A DNA stretch of 64,000 bases from Hydractinia symbiolongicarpus. Lineage: Eukaryota; Cnidaria; Hydrozoa; Anthoathecata; Hydractiniidae. The stretch lies in the NCBI RefSeq assembly GCF_029227915.1, contig NC_079882.1, positions 18,118,501 to 18,182,500 on the forward strand, given 5' to 3'. Shown here piece by piece: positions 29,001 to 41,000 of this stretch. A model generated the notes under the pieces. That model was not told where the DNA came from and made no database searches. It saw nothing but the letters and a program-made list of their open reading frames with translations. Position 1 is the first letter of the stretch. Every line of letters begins with the position of its first letter. Both the position numbers and the translations under genes were made by a program.

Positions 29001-32000
29001 TAGCCTTTCGCAAATTCTTGTTCATAAATGGTTTATTATTCGATCGCAAGATTTTCTTTTTAAGTGGCATATGATTATCTAATATATTTTTGAAAGTGTT
29101 ATTAAATTGTTCATACGTGGTTATATTTTGCATCCTGTTGGTCAATTCTGATATAAATATCTCTTTATTAAAATGAGAGTAGTCATGATAATTCACAACT
29201 TTCGGTGGAGCTTTTACATAAGTAGTTTTCATAACAGTTAGCACCATTCTGTGAAAATCTGAAAGACCAGTTTCGATAGTACTTGTGTGTTTAAACGTCC
29301 TTCCAATATTAGTTAAAATCAGATCAATACATGAGGGATTTGATGCTGATTTAAAACATGTTTTTTCTTTTATTAGATTAGACAAATCGAAGGCACTCAT
29401 AAACTCTGACATTTCATCACTATCTGGCTCCAGGTTAAAATCGCCCATTACGATAATGTTTGAGTAATGTCTCATGTGAGAATTAAGTGCATTCGTGATA
29501 TTTGAGAGGAAAAAGTGTGTGCATTGTGACGGTGGACGATAAGTGTACAGCAATAGGTACTTCTTCTTCCTTAGGTTTATCTCCAACGTAATCAGTTCTA
29601 TTCCATTCTGTACCTTGAATGAAGTCAGTTCTTTAGTAAGAAGATTTTCATTTGCAAAGATCATCAAACCTCCACCATTTTTATCCCGGTCACGGCGAAA
29701 GGGGAGCTTGAATCCAGGCATGTCAAATTGACCTACCGGGAAAGATGAATCTACTTTTGTTTCACATATGCAGAGAATATCGATGTTGTTTTCCACAAAC
29801 TCTTTCAGGAAGTCAAATTTATTTCGTATTGAGTTGATATTCACGTGGGCAATAATAACATTCTTAGGATTTTTTATCCGTAAATTTCTCAAAGAAGGTA
29901 AAGTATTGGAAAGGTTTTGACTGTCATTCACATTCATGTCATCGTTGTAGACTACATTTCATTCATTTTGATATTTCTTTAGTGTGTCAACAAATTTTTG
30001 GGATAGCAACAAGGTTCCTTTTCGATTCAGATGAAGATTACTTCGGTTTAGATGAAGTTTTGGAGATATAGTATGAGTAATAAAACAAATGTTTCGCTCC
30101 TGGCATTTTGATTTGAGTAGCTCGTTTACCGCTTTGACCTTTACATTATATCTGTCTTCACGTTCAATGATTCCTGATATGATAACATTGGTTTTATCAC
30201 TCATTTTCAAAGCCAGAGACAAAATATCATTGCAGATTTGATGATGAGTCTTTTTAGATGGTATGTCGTTTGTACCTACATGCAAAATAACTCTATTAGG
30301 CTTTTGGTTTAGTGAGGGGATCACATGATGATTCATCGCGTCTATTTTTGCTCCGGAGAATGGTTTAACAATAACTTTTGTCTTATCGTTGAATTGATTC
30401 CCAAGCTTCCACCCTTTAACATCCTTTATTATGGAATCTCCCAATATATATGTAACATCATTATCACAATCAACTTTCTCAGTATCCGATTCAATTGATG
30501 TATTTAAATGGCTAGGACGGGATTCTTTTTTATAACCGGCTAATTGTTGTAGACGTTGTTTTCTGCTTTTGACGGTAATTTCTTGCATCGCATTAAACTC
30601 TTCGTGCTTCTTTTTTCTTATAGACTGTAATTGGTTTTCAATGTTTGTTTCAATACAACCATCAGACTTAATTGAATCGTTTTGTAAATCTTTAAAATGT
30701 TCATTGTCAGTATGATTAGAGGATAATGATTCCGTATAATTGTTTTGGGAGTTTTGCGGTAATTGTTTGTGATGTAAAAAATTAATACAAGTATCTTGTG
30801 AAGAGCTAGAACGCTCGTCATGCATTAGTGATTTCTGTATAAACAAATCTATAATATTATTTTTTGAGCTCACCTCTTCCTTCAAAAATTTAATTTGGTC
30901 TTCGAGTGATTTAATATAACTTCGTTGTGTTGAAATATTACTTTCGTCGTCCAATAATGGAGTATAACCACGCCTCAATTTACGAATTTCCATTTTTATG
31001 ATATCTTTCAGAGATTCATTCAGATCCGCAAATAATTCAGATTTCAACTTTTCATACCTTATCTCTTCATATTTATCATCTATGAATTTCTCTGAGTCTA
31101 CAGCACAATCATTTTCATTCCACATTAACTCAAATTCGTCAGGATTTGACAAATCTCGAATATGATTTCTCATAACACGCTCCGTATCCGTGTCCGTGTC
31201 CGCCATATTCTCAGTCAGCACAAGGAAATTAGAAAATTGAAGGAAAAGTATCTGCACAGAGCATAATAGTCAGTCTCAAACTAAAGGAACTTGTTCCTCC
31301 TGTCAACCACCACCAATCTCCTGTTTTTTCCCAAGTACCAATCGTTTTTTAGTTAATCGTTTGGAATGGGTACTGGAAGTTAAAAGAGAAAAAGATGATA
31401 AATTATCGCGGAATCCACGTCCAAGTGACAGGGTTTGTAGTGAGCACTTTGTGGATGCAGAACCAACCTGCAGTAATTCGTATCCATCATTAAAACTTGG
31501 GTATGATTTTAGAGAGGCTGTTCCTCGAAGAGAACTCATTTGACAGCATCAGCCACAACGTAAAAAGGCCAAAAAGCGTACCTTTCCACTTGGCACATCT
31601 GATCAGTTAATTGGAATTTCTCCTGCTGGTTTCATCACTTTTCTGTCAGATTGTTATGGTGGGTCTGTCTGACAAATACATTGTGAGGATAGTGGGTTTT
31701 TAGATGCGCTGGAAAGAGATAATGAAATAATGGCAGACAGAGGGTTCCAAATAAAAGAAGATCTACTTTTAAGATTTTGTAGTTTAAGTATTCCACCAGG
31801 TGCTAGAATAAAGGCGCAAATGACCATTGAAGAATGTAAATGTACTAAAGATGTTGTAATTTTGAGGATTCATATAAACGAGCAATTAATCGCATGAAAA
31901 CGTTTTGCATTCTCAAGTATGTGTTACCAATCACCATGCTTCAACATGCTGATCATATTGTTCGAACATGTGCTTCTTTGTGCAATTTAAAGCCACGCCT

Positions 32001-35000
32001 CATACAAGCAAAATAATCTTGGTGAAGAAAAAAACAGCTTTTTTTAAAGCCACATACCTATAAAAAAACATTATTAGCAAACACAAAACCTTTTGTGATT
32101 TAAATTTTTTTAACTTTTTTTTAAGTTTTACCTTACTTTCCTCAACTTATGCATAACAAAACCTGTTCACTTACCTTCTTACTGGAACAGTCTCAGTGAA
32201 CCAAATAATATTTTTTATAAATGTGTGGCTATAAAAATAGCCTTTTTATATATATATAGAGATATATAGAGATAGAGAATACATGTTCTGGCGCACCGCA
32301 CATCTTGCACACGCACATGCCACAGGCAACCACAACAAATCCCTGATCATCTAGTACCATGCTGTGTTCGGTCATGTAGTTCAAGGTAAATTCCTAGTAT
32401 GCTATGTTGAGTCATGTAGTTCAAGGTAAAGTCCCTAATATGCTATGTTTAGTCATGCCTATCAAAGATCAATGCTGCAAATGAGTAAAAAGAGTTCTAG
32501 CGCACATGAAGATAAATTCACCTGCATACTGCTGACGTCATCAAAAATCAACGCATGTGCAGTTAAGATGTGAAGTGTTGTAAGATAAAATCAAAAATAC
32601 TACTATAATAAATGTGCATTAACTGTCAATCAAAATTCGATATTTTTGGAACTGCAGTAGTCATGACCTTACTAGCCAGCATTGGTCCCTCTCTACCCCT
32701 TATGGCTCTAGCATTAGTACAAGAATCAGAGAGGGACAAGGATAATGAGCGAAGGATTCAAGACTTAGAGGATGATTGTCCTTGTAACTATCAATAAATG
32801 GAACAATGTAAGGACTGTGAAAGGGTACTTGACGAGTCAATAGATGTAGCTGCGGGCGTAGGTTTGTGGTAAAGGCTAAAATGTTGTGTTGGCAATGCTA
32901 CCAGGAATACATCTCCTATAACGGGGGTAGCTTTGTATGTAAAACGAGAAGCAATCCTCTGACGGTGTTGGAAATTCAGTAAAGAAGATGCTACAATTTG
33001 AAGAAGAAATTGTCAACCATAAAATCTTCTACCTATCTGCCGCTACCTTCACGGACATCAACACGGACTATCTAACACTGTCAGATCCCATTTCTGCCAA
33101 TGGAGGTAAGGATAATCGATATGTTTTGGGCTACCATACACGAGACCTCGTGGTTGCATTGAGGGTAAAAACACCTAAAATCTGGTCCCCGCATGGGGTC
33201 ACCCGGTACAATACCAGTGCTGTACCAGTGATGAGTCTTGATTTTAAAGAGCACCCTGATTGGGTTGCGAAGTATCGTCAAATTTGGTCCAAGATCAAAG
33301 ACCTGATATCCGAGAAATTGACGAAGAAGCCGGTGAAAAAAGAGCATTACACCAATACAAAACTAAAATACTACAAGTACGCGATCACGACTAAATTCCA
33401 CGGTATGCCAGTACCCTATGGTGAGTCATGCCAAGTCAGTGCCATCCTGGTTATTTCATCTGTGTATATGCAAGGTAAAAACTACTACCCTGAGGTACAT
33501 GTTGTGGAATGTAGATATAAGGACTTCAAAAAAGAATGGCTGCTGAGTAAGGATTAAAAAAACCATACATTTTATAGGCCATATAAGACCTATAAAATAT
33601 ACCCAATTAGGGTTTGTAAACAGGTGGAGACTCTAGAGAGCGCTTGCATACTGTACAGACTGAAGTTTTTTTGAAACATTGTTTCTACCTTCCTGCCTAC
33701 CTTTCGCAACTAGCTGGGCATGTTCATTGATGGCGTTAACAATACGGTTAAAACGTTGTCGCATCTGTTCCTTCAATAACATATACTTTTGCTTCTCTTG
33801 CCTGATCAGACAATACTCGTATTAGTCAATCACCCCATTTTCTACAGCCTTGAGATGGAATTCAATTTACTTTCCGCATAGATATTGTTCAATCTCCCCA
33901 ATCTTGTGAAGTCTTTATTTTTGGCTTTTCTCAGGCATGTAGGTGCTTTGCACAGGTGCACTCAGTAAATTTGGGTATAGCTTGTTTACATCATTCATTT
34001 ATTCTATCAGTAAGCACATCATAATTCCAGTAAACGATACATTTTTATCATGACAAACAGTTTAATTTTGTCCTCTGCCTGACTGTTCACAATAGTCGCC
34101 AAAGCCTCGATCTTGTACAGACCGTTCATAATGGCGATCGGATTCACCTTCTGATCAGGCCCTATCTTACGGATGGTAAAATCGTTGTTACTCTAAATGT
34201 TCAACCATGTAGGTCAAATACTTATCAATTTCAAGGCAATTCTCGTATCCTGTCCTAAGTAGTCCTCAAATATCGTAGGTTTGTCATACATACTATACAG
34301 GATATACCACCTATACCTCCTAAGCATGCTACGCCTCCTATACATACTCCTGATCATACTATACATACTATACAAGATATATCACCTATACCTCCTAAGC
34401 ATGCTACGCCTCCTATACATACTCCTGATCATACCCTACATGGGGAACAACATGAGGATACCAAAGCAGCATTGATTACCACCGGAGTAGGAATCATCAT
34501 TGCCTACATATGGCTTAAAAAATAGCTAATATTAGGCCTTTTTTGTCTTTCCAATGTAGACCACAACAAAACCAGCGACAGCTGCAATTGCCATGTACAG
34601 ATGCTTGGCTGCATATTCGACAATGGTTGCCGCTACTCTGAGAAAGAAGGGGACTATGGTACCAATAATCCCAGGTAATGCAGCACCTGCTTTACTTGCT
34701 AGATATTTAAGGAATTTTCCAAGCCTTTCAAGCTGCTTTTCTACAAACCCTTTTCCTGCACCCGTTGCGGCACTACTTCCTGTGCCTGCTGCGGCAGCAC
34801 ATCCTGTAACGGATAGTACGATGGTTGAAATCAGTAGACCAATGACGGAGATGATACTTGCTATAGCTAGACCCTGCTCCTTGAAGAGGATTTTAAGCTT
34901 TTCCAACAGAGATGTATCATCTGTGGCAATTTTCATCAACATTTCCTTGATATTTTTCAGATGGCTGTAAATTTGGGAGGAAAGTAGGCCGTGTTAATCC

Positions 35001-38000
35001 ATCACAGCCTTTTTTTCCTCCTTCATTTTTTAAATTTTTTTTTCTCAAGATCAGTGATTTTCATCTCCAAATTGTCCCTTTGTCCCCCAGTTTCCCACAC
35101 TTTCTGCTTTTTCAGTTGTTTCACCTTGGCCTTTTCTTTGCCGATATCACTATCATACGAAATCATCTTAACCCTTCAATTTTTTAATGTTACCCTGTAA
35201 GGTTTGAATTTCGAGGTTGATTCATCCACTGTCATTGAGGTCAACAAACAAATTGTCTTGTATAAGCCTTTCTGTTTCATCTACAACTTTATCGATCTCA
35301 TCAAACGAATTTATCTCAATATTTTCATCGGCCCTGGCCTTTTTCATAATATCATCAACCTTTTTCCCGAGTGCCTGCATCACATTTCAGACGCTCCTTA
35401 CCCAACAATGTTTCTATAGAGTTAAACGTTATTAAATTACCATATTGATCAGTAAGCACTTTTTCTTTTAAGATATTTTCCCCCTTTTTATCTGTCTAAA
35501 AATGAGTTGCTTGCCTTCACCCACTCTAAAATAATCATAATTTTTATGGGTTGACGTCAGCTTCAAACCCTCAATAAGTTTATCATAAAGGGCATCGACC
35601 TGTGTTTCTAAATCCTGTTCCCCCAACCTATCTCTGCTAGGATTTGTAACATTTCTAGAACGTTTTTAACATGCATAATAAAGACATGTTAAAAGCATCA
35701 CACATTGTTACTGAAGGGGAGGCGGAAAAATTAAGCCAAATTTACTATACCCTTGAACATCTGTGAACTGAACGCAAAGCTATTAGATTACTCGCGAAGG
35801 ACAGCGGCTTAACCAAAAACCTAGTCACTCATTGGCTGTCTAGGCAAGTGTTGTGGCTGAGACACATCAAGGGTTCGAAAAGTGTCGATTATCCTCATTT
35901 CGCAAGTGCAAGACCAAATGAGATGCATCAATTTGATTTACTGTATATGCCCCATGATAAGGTATATGGAAATACGTATAAGTACATTCTCACGGGTATT
36001 GATGTAGCCTCAAGAGACAAGGTAGCGAGACCTCTACATACCAAAAAAGCAAGCGAAGTCGCGGACATGATCAGGGACATTTACAAGGCAAGACCCTTGA
36101 GATGCCCCAAGGTTTTTCAATGTGACAATGGTAGTGAGTTCAAATCAGATGTAACGAAGCTGCTAGAGGATAAGGGAATTGAGATTAAGCAAACCACCAC
36201 CAAGTACCACCATATGTTCACAGCCTTTGTAGAGTCTTATAACAAGGTACTCGCGGAAAGCAGGAGCTGGTCTCCGAGGATACTAGCAGTACATGGGTGA
36301 AGCATTTGTACATCATCGTGAAAAGTCTTAACAATATCAAGACTGCCATGATTGCCATGAAACCTAGCAGGCCGATCAAACTCGATGATTTACAGCTTGC
36401 GAAAAGTCAACAATATACCGAAGAAAAGCCCCTACCTGAGGATGGGCTCTATCTCTATCTGTTACAACCAGGAGAAGAACATGACGATTCGAAAAGGTGT
36501 GCAACCGACGCCGTTTGGAGTAAGAAATTGTACAGATTTGATTGTATTGTAGCAGGCAGTCGCATGCTGTACTATTTAAAAGACGGACCTGAAAGAAGCT
36601 TCGTGTCAGAAGATTTGATGCTAATTCCCAAGGATGTTGAGGTACCTCCAGAGCATGTCAAGGATTGGTAATAGTTCTCAAGCCCAATTGGGGCAGGGTG
36701 ACAACCCTCTCACTTTTACCTATATTTTTACTACTTAAAGGAGTAGTAAAAATTTGCTCTTGCCTAGTCATCTAGTACCGGAACACCCAAATCGTACAGG
36801 TCATCCCGAGTAAGGTCGATAAGCCCGAAATGGTTTCTGCAACGCTCCACATGTCCATCCTCTTCAAACCGATTAAAGGCATGTATACCGTTGGGATTGT
36901 CGATGACAACAATCTCCTCCACGCCTGGAAAGTTGTCCTTGAACCTTGAAGATGATGGCATTCGTCGCAATCCTATGCGCTGTGCTTTCTATGGATGATG
37001 ATGACGTTGTCTTTTCCTAGATCTTGAGCATGCGGTACATACCGTTCCTGAAGTGTTTTTACTTGTTGCTGGAGCTCCTCAATTTCATCCCCCAACATCA
37101 TGAGTTGACTATCCCTATGGTCTAAATCATCCTTGAGAATGGCGATGTCTATACCTCTGTCCTCGAGGGCTTGACGATGCTCTTTAATTACATCTTGTAG
37201 TTTTTGGACACCTGCCCAGGGCATCCATCTGATGACCCCTCCAGCTTTTGGTTTCCTGAAACGACGAATGATCTCCAATGCACCGTCAAGTGTAACGAAT
37301 ACATCATGTTGGTTTTTCCCTCCTCCTTGCATACCTGATCGGGGGCCCATGGGATGAGCCCCATTGGACCCTACTATTTCAGATCTGGTAGATAGGAATA
37401 TTGAAGGTATCACCATATTTTTAATCTTTTTAATACCCCAAAACCTACCAAGACCAGCGCGTTAAAACACAGGTTGATCCTGGTTGTTAGACAGGGTCTC
37501 CATGGATCCTGCATTGAACATAACTTGCGACAACATTTTCTAATTTACCAATGTAGGCCGGAAGATTTCACTTGAGAATCTTCCAAGTCCTAGGGTGTTC
37601 CAATCTCACATATAGGCACGCCTGTTTAGACAATACTCGTATTAGTCAATCACCCCATTTTCTACAGCCTTGAGATGGAATTCAATTTACTTTCCGCATA
37701 GATATTGTTCAATCTCCCCAATCTTGTGAAGTCTATATTTTTGGCTTTTCTCAGGCATGTAGGTGCTTTGCACAGGTGCACTCAGTAAATTTGGGTATAG
37801 CTTGTTTACATCATTCATTTATTCTATCAGTAAGCACATCATAATTCCAGTAAACGATACATTTTTATCATGACAAACAGTTTAATTTTGTCCTCTGCCT
37901 GACTGTTCACAATAGTCGCCAAAGCCTCGATCTTGTACAGACCGTTCATAATGGCGATGGGATTCACCTTCTGATCAGGCCCTAAAAATGAGTTGCTTGC

Positions 38001-41000
38001 CTTCACCCACTCTAAAATAATCATAATTTTTATGGGTTGACGTCAGCTTGGGATTGTCGATGACAACAATCTCCTCCACGCCTGGAAAGTTGTCGTTGAA
38101 CCTTGAAGATGATGGCATTCGTCGCCATCCTATGCGCTGTGCTTTCTATGGATGATGATGACGTTGTCTTTTCCTAGATCTTGAGCATGCGGTACATACC
38201 GTTCCTGAAGTGTTTTTACTTGTTGCTGGAGCTCCTCAATTTCATCCCCCAACATCATGAGTTGACTATCCCTATGGTCTAAATCATCCTTGAGAATGGC
38301 GATGTCTATACCTCTGTCCTCGAGGGCTTGACGATGCTCTTTAATTACATCTTGTAGTTTTTGGACACCTGCCCAGGGCATCCATCTGATGACCCCTCCA
38401 GCTTTTGGTTTCCTGAAACGACGAATGATCTCCAATGCACCGTCAAGTGTAACGAATACATCATGTTGGTTTTTCCCTCCTCCTTGCATACCTGATCGGG
38501 GGCCCATGGGATGAGCCCCATTGGACCCTACTATTTCAGATCTGGTAGATAGGAATATTGAAGGTATCACCATATTTTTAATCTTTTTAATACCCCAAAA
38601 CCTACCAAGACCAGCGCATTAAAACACAGGTTGATCCTGGTTGTTAGACAGGGTCTCCATGGATCCTGCATTGAACATAACTTGCGACAACATTTTCTAA
38701 TTTACCAATGTAGGCCGGAAGATTTCACATGAGAATCTTCCAAGTCCTAGGGTGTTCCAATCTCACATATAGGCACGCATGTTTAGACTTTTTCAATTCA
38801 GCCTTTATATCATCCCAATCAGATATCATATTCGCTTCCTCATCTATCATTTTCATATCTGAACGTTCGTTTGGATATCAGAGAAAAAGCTGCTTCTTCT
38901 GTCTCCTCAGATTCTTGGGTAATGCAGTGTAGCTCTGGGTTAGTAGCCACAGGCTATGTTTTCTGTGCCTACCACTGATAGCCAATTCAAGCAAGTGTTG
39001 TCTCCGCTTGTGGAGGCTTTCGTCGGCTATACAGTCATCAACTATGAAGAGACTCTCTTTACCCACCAATAAAGACGACAATTTCGTAATCCATTAAACA
39101 GTTGGCCCTTAGATTCGATCAGGAAAACATAGTTGTCCTGCCAGAGCAAGGCTCTCTCAAGGTAGGTCGTATTCCATTGCAGGGTAGGGCACAACATCAC
39201 TATGGTGGAATAGTGGTGTCTGTATTCGTTTTCCAGTAGATCCAGAACAAGTTGGGTCTTGCCACAAGACGTAGGGCCCATGAAGATTGCTGTATAGGGG
39301 TCTTTTACTACGTCTAACATTTTAATGGTAGGACCATTTTTTCGAAGGGATTTTAGGGTACAGGGTGGCGCAGGTAGAACAGATCCATACGCCTCCATGA
39401 TTGTTCACCAAAGGTCATGGGTTCTTTCTTTGGTGGAGCTATTCCAAGCTTCCTCTCCCTCATCAGTGCCGTCAATTTCTGTCCTTGGGCCACACGCCCC
39501 GGGTGATTTTTGTTTACTTCAACAATTTTTTCTGCAGGTTGTTGCTGATTGATAATAACACTACACGCACTGCTCATCTCTGTTCTCCTTGGTCTCCGAC
39601 CAATCATTCCTATTGCTCATATGTCTCGCGGTATGCCCTGCCATCAAGATAGCTGCTAAGCACCTCCCAATGGTGCAGTACACAAGGATCCCGAAATTTG
39701 TCATGGCGTATCGAATAATGGGTTCTTCCTCAATATCTTGCCTGAGGCCCTCGACATTGTCGATATCCACGATATTTCCAATCATGTTTGCGTACAGACT
39801 GACCACGTGTGTAGTCAACACCTTGGCCGTCTTCTCCCCTTTTTCTTGTAATTCTCGTTGTACATACTCAGCATGTACCTTGTCGTAGCCTCATCAGGAG
39901 CCTTGTCAATGAACCCTTCTGTACATTTCTTGGGTAGAAAATGCCCCTTGCCTTTGCGTAGGGCTTCCTTTAAGGCTGGGCATTTATCGGTGGGTTTCTC
40001 TACATGCTCATAGGTTGATTCTGCGGAGGTGTCCAATAACATTTGCGCAAGCTCTGACATTCTCTTTATTGTAGGGGGATAACGGAAAAAGCATAATGCG
40101 ATCAGGGCATAGGGTAGAAGTATAGTGATTAGTAGGCATATGTTCATGGTTTTTATTTTCAAGTGCCGGACCGGCGGTAGTGGCCACGGGCTAACGTGGA
40201 CACTTGGTCCTGCTGCATGAGCCTTTAACATCCGCCCTGTTAAGTGCTAACTTGTTTACCTCCTGGGTGTATACTTGATGGTTCTTGTTCTGAATTAGCA
40301 CCTGGCTTTTGTAGATGTTAACACCCTCTTCCAGGCATTGTTGGTAATCGTCAAAAGTGATGGACTCTTTGTTCACACATCTCTTTTCGTCCTTCGCTTT
40401 CCTGTCACCGCCCTCTTTTGTAAGACTCTCATAAGCATAAAATTTGCTCTCAGGGTGATGAACTCGGTCATAATTTTTCCACCTAATTCATCCTTCATGA
40501 GGCCGACGACCTTTTTGTTTTTCCCTATAGGAAGAGGCTTATTATCTTCGGCAGTATAGCCACTTGTGTCAAATCGATCTTCAACATCGCCCTTGATATC
40601 ATGATAAAAGACGTGGGTTCGAATATGGTATACAAAAGAGTCTGTGTCCATGTAACAGAACTGCAGCTTGCTGATATATTTGGGCTGCATATAGTCGTAG
40701 AGGAACCCATACATGATCAGCTAACCTAACAGGTCCAAGATTGCCTGCCCTATATACACCTGTTTGTTCATTTTGACCTCAGTCTTTCATCTCTACACCT
40801 AGGAGGTGTTTACTGAACCGGCTTCCACCTTTGAAATTTGGCTTCATCACAAGCTTCATATACTTGTCCTCATTGGTGACCAGCTGAATGGTGCAGTGGT
40901 TCCTAATATTCTCCATAGTCTTGCCAAAGACCGAGAGGTTTATGAGCGTGTAAAAATCCTTCTTGAAGTCATTTTTGCGGAAGTTCTCAACCTCATGTTG

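Larger units (their letters stand above)
26824..31262 (-). mobile_element. full-length CR1-like LINE with two intact ORFs
   Basis: A minus-strand non-LTR retrotransposon. ORF1 (31257-29959) and ORF2 (29937-26998) are both uninterrupted and 21 bp apart. The 3' UTR ends in a 24-nt poly(A), seen as T at 26824-26847. The ORF1 esterase plus ORF2 endonuclease-RT layout is that of CR1/L2-group LINEs. The 5' end is placed near 31262, just before ISL2EU coding sequence. I could not identify a target-site duplication. Intact frames imply a young insertion, in contrast to the decayed elements around it. Confidence 0.85.

Noticed and set aside
34281-34475. Tyr/Leu-rich frame across the Polinton tandem repeat
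   Set aside because: The overlapping frame with Pro/His units and a C-terminal membrane helix ending at 34525 is more protein-like.
34593-34970. 125-codon plus-strand frame
   Set aside because: Antisense of the Polinton membrane protein 34532-34942; the minus frame has the coherent membrane and Gly/Ala pattern.
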